In this document: in pieces, positions 34,941-45,200 of the stretch
How positions within the stretch are numbered: the stretch's first letter is position 1
How the letters are laid out: the number at the start of each line of letters is the position of its first letter
Source: Theropithecus gelada
Lineage: Eukaryota > Chordata > Mammalia > Primates > Cercopithecidae
Direction of reading: 5' to 3'
NCBI RefSeq assembly: GCF_003255815.1
Contig: NC_037681.1
Location: forward strand, 80,715,184 to 80,779,183
DNA: 64,000 bases
Program-made: the position numbers and the translations under genes
The notes under the pieces: model-generated
Told to the model about the DNA's origin: nothing
What the model saw: only the letters and a program-made list of their open reading frames with translations
The model's database searches: none

Positions 34941-35369
34941 TAGAAAGTATAAAACAAGGTGGTAGAAGTGAGTCAAAATTTATCAGAAACTGAATATAAG
35001 GCAGAATAGGGGCCTGTGGACCTGAAAAATAAATAAACTTGAACGCTACTTCACTAAATCTATAGATGGTACCAGAATTGGTATCATGACATGTCAGGGC
35101 CAAGTAAGAGCTTCAGATGAGGAAAACACAAAGAGCCTCAGAGAGACACCCCATAGTCTGACAGTAGAATGCAGCAGGCTATCAAAGAGAAGCACAGTCA
35201 TGAAACCACATTCCTAGAGAGTGAAAAAAGACCAAAAAAAAAAGGAACTTCTGGAGAATGTCCTAGTTTCCAGGAATCACAGCTTCTCTTCCTGCAGCCA
35301 ACTTCTATGAGACACAGGACACATCAGCACGTACAGCACCTTTCTGAGACTTAGAAAAAAGGTGTGCAC

Positions 35370-36329
35370 TCTTAGCAAACCAACTGGAACAAGGCAGCTC
35401 AACTAGGAAAAAAGAAAAATCATAAGTCAAAAGACAAAGAATTGGGAGAAAATATTTAAAGAATGTTAAGAACCCCACACTAGCACAGGCACATGTGTGG
35501 GTGGGTAAGTGTGTTTGTGTGTAAATTAAGAAAAATGTAAAAAAAGATATAAATATATTTAAAGAACTTCTAAAAGTTAATTTAAAAGAGCAAAAATCAT
35601 AGAAAAAATGAGCAAAATATATGAACAAACAATTTCTCGGAATATATAAAAATAGCTCTGAAACATGAAACATTCCACTTCATTCCAACTAAGATAAATG
35701 CAAATAAAGATACAATGAAATATCATTTCTCACTCATCAGGTTGACAGAAAATCAAAATCCTAACAACTCACTCTATGACAATGTTACCAGGATTCACTC
35801 TCACACATTGCTGGTGGAAACTCAAAGTTGTATAGCCTGTATGAAAGGAAACTTGGCAATTTCTAACAAAAATTGCATGTACATCTTACCCTTCAACCCA
35901 GCAATTCTACTTCTAGTTATTTACCCTGTAGTTACACCTCTGACAATACAAAAATACATACGCATCAACTTAATGCAGCAGTGTTAGTAATTGCTATATA
36001 TTGAAAACCATCTACATGCCCAAACATAGGAGATGAGTTAGTTAGACTGTGGCATATACACATAATGAAGTACTAAGCAACTGTTCAAAAACAAGCACAC
36101 AAAAAAGGAAGACGTTTATGAAGAGATACAGAACAATTTTTTGTGCATATTGTTAAGTGAAAGAATAACGTACAAAAAGGTGTTTCTGTATGCTATCTTT
36201 TATACATAAGGGAGGGAGGGGAGTCAAGCATACACAAATATGTTTTTCTTGGGTTTTTTTTTTTTTTCCAAAACAAAATCACAGGAAAGATAAAACAGGA
36301 AACAATAAAATTGGTAGCCTACACAGGTA
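35370..36329 (+). mobile_element. L1M-class remnant (ORF2 end and 3' UTR), first part
   Basis: The text follows the ORF2 end of old L1s: 'caggttgacagaaaatcaaa', 'cacattgctggtggaaactc', 'cttcaacccagcaattctac', 'catatacacataatgaagta' and 'tgttaagtgaaagaataac'. The 3' UTR 'ggaaacaataaaattggtag' is then cut by the MADE1 element. No frame is intact. Confidence 0.75.
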
Positions 36330-36418
36330 AGGTTGGTGCAAAAGTCCTTGCGGTTTTTGCCATTAAAAGTAATTGCCATTTTTAATGGCAAAAACCGCAA
36401 GGACTTTTGCACCAACCT
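36330..36418. mobile_element. MADE1 mini-mariner element forming a 39-bp perfect hairpin
   Basis: MADE1 is a non-autonomous mariner (Hsmar1-type) element; copies of it gave rise to the primate miR-548 family. Arm 36330-36368 is the exact reverse complement of 36380-36418, with the 11-nt loop gtaattgccat. The termini carry the family signature 'ggttggtgcaaaag'. Both arms have a paired change from the usual element (gtccttgcgg and ccgcaaggac, where the usual text has gtaattgcgg), and the centre is longer than the usual 80-bp form. It sits inside an L1M 3' UTR. Confidence 0.95.
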
Positions 36419-36656
36419 AATAAAAGTTTGGGTTAAGGGAATAAGAGCAGATGAAACTTCTCTCAGTGTGCTTTTGTATATAATTTTGATTTTTAGACAT
36501 GTGCTAATATTTTAATATTCAGAAGATAAAATTAAATGTAATTAATTGCATTTTTAATCTTCAAAAGATAAAACTAAAAATATTAAAATTGAATGAAAAC
36601 AGAAAAAATAAATCTAACTATTTTAAAAATTAATAATATAAATATACTGAATGATA
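36419..36656 (+). mobile_element. L1M-class remnant, 3' terminus after MADE1
   Basis: It continues the L1M 3' UTR ('gatgaaacttctctcagtgt', 'ataattttgatttttagac', 'agaagataaaattaaatg') to an A/T-rich end. This shows that MADE1 split one older element. Confidence 0.65.
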
Positions 36657-36895
36657 TGTTAAGGACTAATGCAAGTGATGCAGCACAGGCAGGCAAGCCC
36701 TAAAATTGGGTCTTAGTCCAGGAGGGTTCTTGGCTTTGCCCAGGAAGGAATTCAAGGGTGAGCCAGTGGAGTTAGACAGCAATCTTCTATTGAACTGGAG
36801 CTGCTCCTGTGGAGCAGTGGTAACTCATAGACAGTGCACCCAGGGACACATCTGTGGGCTATCGCAAACTATATTTATATCCACTTATATTCCAC
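36657..36895. mobile_element. ERV-type LTR, first part (split by an L1)
   Basis: It begins with TG at 36657 and reads 'gatgcagcacaggcaggcaa', 'gtcttagtccaggagggttc', 'cttggctttgcccaggaagg' and 'attcaagggtgagccagtgg', familiar text of a primate endogenous-retrovirus LTR. The continuation is at 38463-38770. I could not name the family or fix its strand. There is no coding content. Confidence 0.7.
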
Positions 36896-36928
36896 TATTT
36901 TCATTATTATTTTTCTTTTTTACATATA
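36896..36928 (-). mobile_element. Poly(A) tail end of the antisense L1, left of the THE1 insertion
   Basis: T-rich DNA between the presumed target-site copy (tatattccac, 36886-36895) and the THE1 LTR. It is best read as the poly(A) tail of the antisense L1 at 37282-38462, split by THE1. Confidence 0.5.
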
Positions 36929-37281
36929 TGTATTAGTTCGTTTTCATGCTGCTGATAAAGGCACACCCAAAACTGGGAATAAAAAAAGGTTTAATTGGAC
37001 TTGCAGTTCCACATGGCTAGGGAGGCCTCAGAATCATGGCGGGAGGCAAAGGCTCTTCTTACATGGCTGTGGGAAGAGAAAATGAGGCAGAAGCAAAAAG
37101 AGAAACCCCAGATAAACCCATCAGATCTCGTGAGACTTATTCACTATCATGAGAAAAGCACAGGAAAGACCAGACCCCATGATTCAACTACTTCCCCCTG
37201 GGTCCCTCCCACAACATGTGGGAATTCTGGGAGATACAATTCAAGTTGAGATTTTGGTGAGGACACAGCCAAACCATATTA
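36929..37281 (-). mobile_element. THE1-type solo LTR (ERVL-MaLR), antisense
   Basis: A complete LTR of 353 bp in reverse orientation. On the plus strand it starts 'tgtattagttcgttttcatg' and 'ctgctgataaaggcacaccc', continues 'cagttccacatggctaggga', 'atcagatctcgtgagactta', and ends 'cacagccaaaccatatta'. It is flanked by the perfect 5-bp target-site duplication atata (36924-36928 and 37282-37286), the length expected for this class. It has no internal proviral part, so it is a solo LTR left by recombination between two LTRs. Confidence 0.95.
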
Positions 37282-38462
37282 ATATACAATCATTTTGTTT
37301 TTTATTTTATTAACTTTTATTTTAGTTTTGGTGGTATATGTGAAGGTTTGTTACATAGGTAAACTCATGTCATGGAAGTTTATTGTACAAATTATTTCAA
37401 GCCCAGTACCCAACAGTTACTTTTCTGCTCCTCTCCCTCCAACCACCCTCCCCCATCAAGTAGACCCCAACGTCTGTTATTTCCTTCTTTGTCTTCATAA
37501 GTTCTCATCATTTCACCCCCACTTATAAGTGAGAGCATGTAGTATTTGGTTTTCTGTTCCTGTGTTAGTTTGCTGAGGAGAATAGCCTCCAGCTCCATTC
37601 ATGTTCCCACAAAAGACATGATCTCGCTGTTTTTTTATGGCTGCATTGTATTCCATGGTGTTATGTACCACATTTTCTTTATCTAATCTGTCACTGATGG
37701 GCATTTAGGTTGATTCCACATCTTTGCTATTATAAATATTTCTGTAATGAACATTTGCATGCATGTGTATTTATCGGAGAATGATTTATATTCCTCTGGG
37801 TATACCCCCAGTAACGGGATTGCTGGGTCAAATGGTAGTTCTGCTTTTAGATCTTTTAGTAATCACCACACTGCTTTCCACAATGGCTGAACTAATTTAC
37901 ACTCCCACCAAAAGTGAATAAACATTCCCTTTTCTCCACAACCTTGTTAGCACGTTATTTTTTGACTTTTTGATAATAGCCATGCTGACTGGTATGAGAT
38001 GGTATCTTATTGTGACTTTGACTTGCATTTCTCTAATGATCAATGACATTGAGCTTTTTTTCATATGCTTGTTAGCTGCATGCATGTCTTCTTTTGAAAA
38101 GTGCCTGTTCTTGTCCTTTGACTACTTTTTAATGGGGCTGTTTTCTCTTGTAAATTTGTTTAAGTTCCTTATAGATGCTGAATATTAGACCATTGTCAGA
38201 CGCATAGTTTGCAAAAATTTTATCTCATTCTGTAAGTTGTCTGTTTACTCTGCTGATAGTTTCTTTTGCTGTGCAGAAGCTCTTAAGTTTAATTAGATCC
38301 CACTTACCAATTTTTTATTTTGTTGTAATTATTTTTGGTGTCTTTGTCATGAAATCTGCCTGTTCCTATCTAGGATCGTATTGCCTAGGTTGCTTTCTAG
38401 GGTTTTTATGGTTTTCCGTTTTACATTAAATCTTTAATCCATTTTGAGTTTATTTTTGTATA
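37282..38462 (-). mobile_element. 5'-truncated LINE-1, antisense (L1PB/L1MA-like)
   Basis: On the plus strand it runs from a T-rich tail and 3' UTR ('gtgaaggtttgttacatagg') into the ORF2 end ('ggctgcattgtattccatgg', 'gggattgctgggtcaaatgg', 'tgctgtgcagaagctcttaa'). ORF2 is broken by stops and shifts; a 62-codon piece is open at 38085-37897. It stops at 38462, where LTR sequence resumes with 'tatattacac', resembling 'tatattccac' at 36886-36895, a plausible target-site duplication. Confidence 0.9.
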
Positions 38463-38770
38463 TTACACCTTCTTTCAATTACATGCAAATTAAGGGATGC
38501 GTTACTGCAAATTGAGGGGTGGGCTATTCAGAACTTTCTAGGAAAGAGATGGTAACTTCTGAGTCATTGCCATGGAAAGGGGCAGTAACTTCTGGGTTGT
38601 TGCCATGGCATTTGTATAGTGTCATGGTGCTGGTGGGAGTATCTTATGCTAATCAGTAATGAGGGATGCTAGGAATCACTTTTGTCACCATCTGCTGGTT
38701 CCTGACAGTTTCTTTACTTACTCCATCAGAACAGGGCAATAAATCCTGGCGGTCTCCTACCTCACAAGTA
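38463..38770. mobile_element. ERV-type LTR, second part
   Basis: It continues the LTR of 36657-36895: 'gaactttctaggaaagagat', 'tgagtcattgccatggaaag', 'ggttgttgccatggcatttg', 'gctggtgggagtatcttatg' and 'cggtctcctacctcaca'. The right border is approximate. Confidence 0.7.
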
Positions 38771-38879
38771 AGTTTTGAACACAGTAGTTTGATGTATACC
38801 TTAAGTCTAGGGAAAAATAAAACTATAAGCAAATATTGGACTCCTGTTTGTTTTTATAGTGGTATGTGCATAGCAATTT

Positions 38880-40355
38880 TTAAAGTATTTTGTGTGTATC
38901 ATAGGATTGAGCAAATGAGTAAATATGTTGATGTTTTGGGGATCCAAAGTTCTCAATGTGGAAGAGACACAAATATAGAATAAGAAGAATAAGAAAAAAT
39001 ACAACTCTGTGGGGGAATATAAATTAAAGGTATGGGTATAAACTTCTTTCATAGTCTAGCTTCATCTGCTGAAAAGACCTAGAAGGAATTCCATGCCAAT
39101 AACAGTGAGCACAGCTAGCATTTGGATTTTGGTTTCTAAATTCCACTCTCCTCAGAAAGGAACCAGGGGACTCCCTGGAGAAGCAGACCATTACACGGCT
39201 TGGACAGAGATGATACAAGATAAGCCTAGAACATCCTCTTACTCCAGAAAGTAAGGAAGTGCTTCAAAAGATGGGGGAAACATGTCAAAAAAGCATAAAA
39301 GCAGCTTGAAAAATCTCCCCATGGGTCACTGATCATTTGAGCATCAAAATAAATAACAGATTATAATCCACTGTAAAAAGTAAAAATTCCTGAGTCCATA
39401 TTGATTATAAATAGAAGAATAAACATATAAAAGAAAAGGGAGGACTTTTTCTTACAATATAATGCTGACTGATCAATTTGAAGGACATGGTAGAGTTGAA
39501 AAGTCACCACATTAAAACATCAATGAGCAGGAATTATAAATTGCTGTTAAATTTTGGGTTCAAAATTTGATGAGTCATACACTGTGATCTTAAAGTGTGT
39601 CCCCACAGATTGTTTAATCATTACAAGGGTTTTAAAAAAAACTGTCACTACACAGTGGAGAAACCAGACAATACTTTGATCCAGTTATCAAAATTAACTG
39701 CAACAATAAGGATCAGACAGATCATATGTCTCTACTTGAGTTACTCTGAGAAGCACACAGTATCACACATACAGAATTCTGGCCAACAATTCTGCATAAC
39801 CTTTATCTCCTCATGAGCAATTATCAGATAAACCCTAACTGGAGAATGATGTATAAAATAACTGGTCTGTGTTTTTCAAAAATATCAGTATAATGGAAGA
39901 CAAAGAAAGGTTAAAGAACTACTGTATTCACAACTAAAAGAGAAAAAACACAAAACTAACTACAATACATGAGGCTGGATTGAGTCGTGTACTTGAGGAA
40001 AAAATAATATTATAAGAATGCTATTGGTATAATTGATAAAATTAAAATAAGGACTATCAAGTAGATAAAAACATTATGTCACTGTTATGTTTCCTATTAT
40101 TTGATAGCTATATTCTGGTTACATACGAAAACATCCTTCCCTTTAGGAAATACACACTGAAGTATTAAGGCACAAATAATATGACACCTTCTTTCAAATG
40201 ATTCAGAAAACAATACAATAGACAGATAAAACAAATGTGCCAAAACATTTAAAATTGTTGAATCTTGGTAAAAGGTGTATAAGTGTTATCTGCATTACTC
40301 TTGCAACTTTTCTCTAAGATTGAAATTATTTCAAAATAAGATTTTTTTAAAAAAT
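38880..40355 (+). mobile_element. Ancient L1M-like 3' region (copy B)
   Basis: It shares with copy A (9180-10385) the order 'cagaaagtaaggaagtgctt', 'acatgtcaaa', 'gagcatcaaaataaataac' and 'gattataatcca'. It ends with 'ggtaaaaggtgtataagtgt', 'ttactcttgcaacttttctc' and 'gaaattatttcaaaataag', a typical 3' terminus of old L1M elements. No reading frame is intact. The left border is uncertain. Confidence 0.55.
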
Positions 40356-41792
40356 AACATACAAAAGTAAGGAAAGAGAAAAGAAAATGATGCCCACTAC
40401 AGTCCCATGCCAGAGTTAGCACTGCTGAATTTCAGCACTACATTCCCCTTCAGCCAAGAGCCCTTGCCCAAGGGAAACCTTGCACAGCCACACACAGCAG
40501 GAGTAGAAGAAAAGGGGTGGATTAGCATCTTTAAAGATCCCTACACTCAAACAATTGCTGCCCCTATAATTACAAGGGGAGGAGGACTCTACTTACCATA
40601 GACAATCAAAAATTTCCCATATCCAAAACCAAGAGTTCAGAATATGTGAGTCTCTCATATTCTCACTCTGAACAGGTCTGATCAGTCCACGTTAAGAGTC
40701 TGAACTCAAACACACCAGAAACATCATAGAGAAAGTAGAGAAAACCCAGTAATAGACCACAGTAGTAAACTTCTCTATCCAACTGAGACCTTTTCTTGAG
40801 ATTTCTTCCCAGGTCCCTAGTCTTGGGCAATGTACAAGTTAATCAAAACAATGAGCATTTGGAGGGAAGAAATCTTGGAGTAGAATCTAGACCCAGCAAA
40901 ACTAGAAATAAGCCTGGTCTACTCTATTTCAACAAGAACATGTCACTACAAATCTTACTGGATCAAAGATAGCTAATCTACCTCCTAAGAAGAGACAAAA
41001 GACAAGAAGTCTTGAGTCAAAACTCTTGGGTGAAGCCAAAATATGCTTTGTTTAATCATTATTTTAATTATTTTGAGGTTACAAAGGAGTTAATACTTGT
41101 GTAACTAGATAAACTTCATTGAACAGTTTTGTAATCTAACTACATGATAATTGGATGTTTTGCAAAGCCTAGAACCCAACAAGTGAATCCAAATGAGAAG
41201 GACATTATAGTGGTCTTTCTTGAAAAGCTGAGCTATTTAGGGAGTTCTGTCAAAACTACAGGGATAGTTTTAGGGGAAACTCTTAATTGGATGGAGGAAA
41301 ATATATGTCCACAGAGTCTTTAACAGAACTAAAACCTCCTTGGAATCCCTCTCCCACCAACTGTAGCTTGTCACCTACCGGGAAGGAAAGCCTCAACAGA
41401 ATAAAGGAACAAATAGACACTAACAGTGATTTTGATGAAAAACTAATTAGGAATATAACAACGAGGTTCTTTAATTCCTGCCAGAATTAAAATTACAGAC
41501 CTTATCATGTTGGAAATATGAATACTAGAAAAGAACAGCTCTCAGTTCACGCTTTGAATACTACCACCTGGAAGAGAAAGAATGATGAATTAAAATACTC
41601 TGAAGGGAATTGGAGACTTAGACAAGCATGAAGTTCAGTGGTAAAAAGAACATGTGGATATTCTGAAATGGATGCAAGAATGAGAGGTCATAATGCCCTG
41701 TGTGTGACTCTTAGAGAGTCAGAGTGGGTGATGGGGCATAGAACCAGAGCTGGAGCTAAGGCAACTGTTGACTCAAGGCAGAGTATCAAGAA
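40356..41792. other. Non-coding stretch, no gene seen
   Basis: AT-rich DNA with no recognised repeat. The 67-codon frame at 41287-41490 has no domain that I know. Confidence 0.45.
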
Positions 41793-41806
41793 GAAATGAA
41801 ATGTAT

Positions 41807-42024
41807 GTGGACACAGGGAGGGGAACATCACACACCAGGGCCTGTCAGGGGATGGAAGGCAAGGGAACATTGGGACAAATACCTAATGCATGTAGAGCTT
41901 AAAATGTGGATAGGTTGATAGGTGCAGCAAACCATCATGGCACATGATGTATACCTATGTAACAAACCTCCACATTCAGCACATGTATCCCAAAACTTAA
42001 AGTAAAATTAATTTTAAAAAAAAG
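41807..42024 (+). mobile_element. Very short LINE-1 3' end (218 bp)
   Basis: L1PA/L1PB 3' UTR only: 'tggacacagggaggggaaca', 'aaaccatcatggcacatgat', 'cacattcagcacatgtatcc', and an A-rich tail. Flanks gaaatgaaatgtat (41793-41806) and gaaataaaatgtat (42025-42038) are the target-site copies, with one difference. Confidence 0.9.
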
Positions 42025-42038
42025 GAAATAAAATGTAT

Positions 42039-44017
42039 ATAGAGGTAAATGGAAAGAAGAACTTCAACACTGAAAAGAAAATGAACTGTGTTCTACAGGA
42101 CATAAGAAAAGTATGCTTTTAATTCTGTCTTCATGTTTTCCTGGAGTTAAACTAAATAGGTTTTAAGGTTTTTTCTTTTTTTAACTGTAAGGAAACATTG
42201 CAATTATATGCTAAATGAGACCTATGGTCAACTTTATGTGCTTTATTTCTAAGATGGTAGAAACTTTGGCTGATGTGATTAAATCCTTAGCCCAGGAACA
42301 TGAACCATAAGAGAACTCCCATTTTTCAGAGGAGAAGGGCAAATTATAAGACAAGATTTAATGGCTACTTATTTAGCCACAGAAAGCTAATTCAAAGCCT
42401 TTTTCAAAGTTGGGCTTGACATTGAGAAATCCTGCATTGGTGCTGGGCTCAGACCTCTACTGGGCAGCCCCTTCTCTCTTCTCTGTCCTCACATGCCTCG
42501 CAAAAATGTATCTCTATTTTTTAAGATCATCTGTAGTTTTCTCTTCTCCCAAGTCCCCCATCAAGAGCTGGACGATGTTATAATTTTCTGTTACTAAAAT
42601 TTTTATTTCTTTAAAGTGGTCATAAATGCTGGCTTGATGACAATCCAGAAATACTTCATATACTAAACACAAAAACTCACTATGAAAATTGCTTGGTTTA
42701 TTTTTGTTTATGTTATTGAGTTCTTGCAAATGACACAGCTGAATGTTTATCCTACCATAGGGAAATGCATTTTGTTATTTGTATTTGTAGATTTTGGGTT
42801 TTTTTTCCCCTAGTTTTGCTTTAAAAGATAAGGGCAATAAGGAGGCAACTCAAACACACACCCAGACCCTTCCCTAGCACCCCCCAACACACACACAAAT
42901 TTCAAATTTAGGAAAAAGTTATCTAACAACTTTTCAAAATTTTATTTATTTTTCATCAAGACTTAAATACCTCAAATTCAGTAATACTGAAACACAAATT
43001 GAGATAAACTAGACCTTCACCATTTTTTTCTATTCTGCCCCAAGACCTTTTCCTGGGATGGCTCTAGGAGGCCCATGAGCCTTCACCCCACCCTCGTGAA
43101 ATAGGTCTCCTTGGACGTAAATGTCAGAGCAGGACATGGATGTCAGAATGGACAGAGACAAAGAGGCCCAGTGAGAAACAAATCAATGAGACCACAAGAG
43201 AAGGGCAGTTCTTGTTAATACCATTAGCGTATGTAAGGCTCTTGAAATTATAGCGGCAATAGGCAATCTAACCAGATTTCAGGGAGACTGCTGTGAAATG
43301 GCAATTAAATCTACATGAATGAGTAAAGCAAATAACAGAGACATAGGGGACAAGACATATGCATGTACAATCCCTTATTTTGCAATTAGATATAATAAAT
43401 TAAAGCTTTGGGAGTTGGATTAATAATTGGAATTACATACTTCTTGGCCACTGTTGGAAGGTATGTCTGCTCCAGACCTCAATTGAACCATTGTTGAGGC
43501 CTCACCTTGTCTTCTCCTTGATGGGAGAGGGGAATGAGTGAGCACCGACATCATTATTTTATCCTTCTCACTTTTCCACGACTCTGTTGGGTGAGCAGGT
43601 TGTGTTTTTCTAAAAGATGGCCATTAGTCTCCAGCCCTCCAAACCTCATGACACTGAATGTTATAAAGAGGTGGCTGCTGGGCTTCCAAAAGTTGGCAAA
43701 GCTCATAGAGGAAAAAAAAAAAAAAAAAAAAATCCCAGTTGTACGTTTCTTCCTAGGGAGCAACATGCAATCAACTCATGGCAATCTCTTTTGAACATTT
43801 CCTTAGTGATAAAAATGTTTCAGATCATGAAAACACATGTTCTTAGAAAGAAAAAAAAAAAAATCTTACAGACCATATTTCCCAAAGAAAAACATCAGCA
43901 ACAGATAGCCTCATGCACCCCTTGGGCAGTTTCCATCCTTGTGGTTGCTGAGACTGTAATCACATGTTATTTTGGTAACGTAAGTCCAGAGAGGCCATAG
44001 ACTGAACAGCACTGAAC
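42039..44017. other. Single-copy non-coding stretch, no gene seen
   Basis: A weak MLT1-like phrase ('gctgatgtgattaaatcctt') lies near 42270. Poly(A) runs lie at 43712-43732 (21 A) and 43851-43863 (13 A). The block 43205-43450 has the AT-rich, TAATTA-like composition of possible regulatory DNA. The frame 43617-44000 runs through both poly(A) tracts and is not a gene. Confidence 0.45.
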
Positions 44018-44215
44018 AGCAACATGTAGATTACAAAGAGTATGGGCTTTGGATGGAGCTGGGTTCAAATCCTGGCTCCTCCTCTCCCTGGTGACTGTGG
44101 GGCTTATCTCTCTCCAGTGCTGATCTCTGTAAATAGGGATAAGAGTGTCTACATCACAAAGTTGTAAGGATTAAACAAAACCATGCATGCAGTAGGCATT
44201 CAGTAAACATCTTCC
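44018..44215 (-). mobile_element. MIR SINE, reverse orientation
   Basis: Reads 'gggttcaaatcctggctcct', 'ctgtaaatagggataagagt', 'aaagttgtaaggattaaaca' and 'gcattcagtaaacatc', the reverse complement of MIR in order. Confidence 0.85.
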
Positions 44216-44799
44216 CCTTGCATTTAGTGTACAGTGCTTGTCTCCAGGAGGATCCCAAGTTTCTGGAGATGACATTCATACAGACACTCCAGTCAGCACT
44301 AGCTGATAGACTAAGGAAAGGCATCAGGAAGGAACCTTTGCACAAAATAGAAACTGAGGCACAAATTGTGGAATTAAAACTCATACATTGAATCCTTTCC
44401 AATCATGGGACTGTGCCAGCTCCCTCAAATGAAGCTCTGTACCATAAATTTGATGCTGGGAATGAACATGAAATGATACATGGTTTCTTTGTTTCTTAAA
44501 ATGTTTTCTAATGCTATATCATATTTAAAATAAAAGCTAGGGAATCTCATGCTTAAAGTAGTTATTTTATACAAAACGCTAGAGCAGCACCATGTTTTCT
44601 CCTATACAGCAATCTGGTAACTTAACTTACACCAGATTACCTGTGTAATAATATCAAACAGAGCCCGTAGTTTTTACAGTGTGTTCAGTGGAGACATGAG
44701 GTTCTGCATGTTTAGGGGTGGAGGCTGCTGAGTTGACAGGGATCCGGACCTCCACTTCCAGGTCACTAGAGATCACACCCACTTGAGATCACCAGATAG

Positions 44800-44940
44800 G
44801 GCTAGCCATAAGCTCATTGTGCCCTTGGTAAAGTATTTAATCACGTGTGGCCTATGTTTCCTCATCTGCAAAGTGAGAAGCATAGCCTATGATCTGTAAG
44901 GTCCCTCAAAGCCCAGATATCTTCTAGTCAGACAATTAAA
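44800..44940 (-). mobile_element. MIR-class SINE fragment, reverse orientation
   Basis: 'gtgcccttggtaaagtattt', 'tgtttcctcatctgcaaagt' and 'tctgtaaggtccctcaaagc' match the reverse of MIR-type SINE 3' halves. Confidence 0.65.
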
Positions 44941-45107
44941 AGAGAAACAAACTTAATTTTACCCTTTCCACTCAGTAACACAGATCTGAACTGATAAATT
45001 AAGCTAGAAAACAGTAATGCTTTCAAAATTCCAAAGCATTTGCATCGTAAGTTAAATGATTTTTTACTATTTTTTTTTCTGATTTACTAAAGAGTTGAAA
45101 ATACACT

Positions 45108-45200
45108 GCAACTACATATGTCAGGCACTGGACCAGGTGCTTTACCTATAGCCCCTCAGTTAATCTGAGCACCTGGAGAGACAGAGGCAGGAATCAACAC
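45108..45200 (+). mobile_element. MIR fragment, forward orientation
   Basis: 'atgtcaggcactggaccagg' followed by 'tgctttacctatagcccctc' resembles the MIR 5' half. The remainder is decayed. Confidence 0.5.

Noticed and set aside
36224..36515. Two opposite-strand frames sharing the same peptide start
   Set aside because: A consequence of the MADE1 palindrome, which gives the same peptide on both strands.
43617..44000. 127-codon frame with Lys runs
   Set aside because: Runs through two poly(A) tracts and is not supported by anything else.
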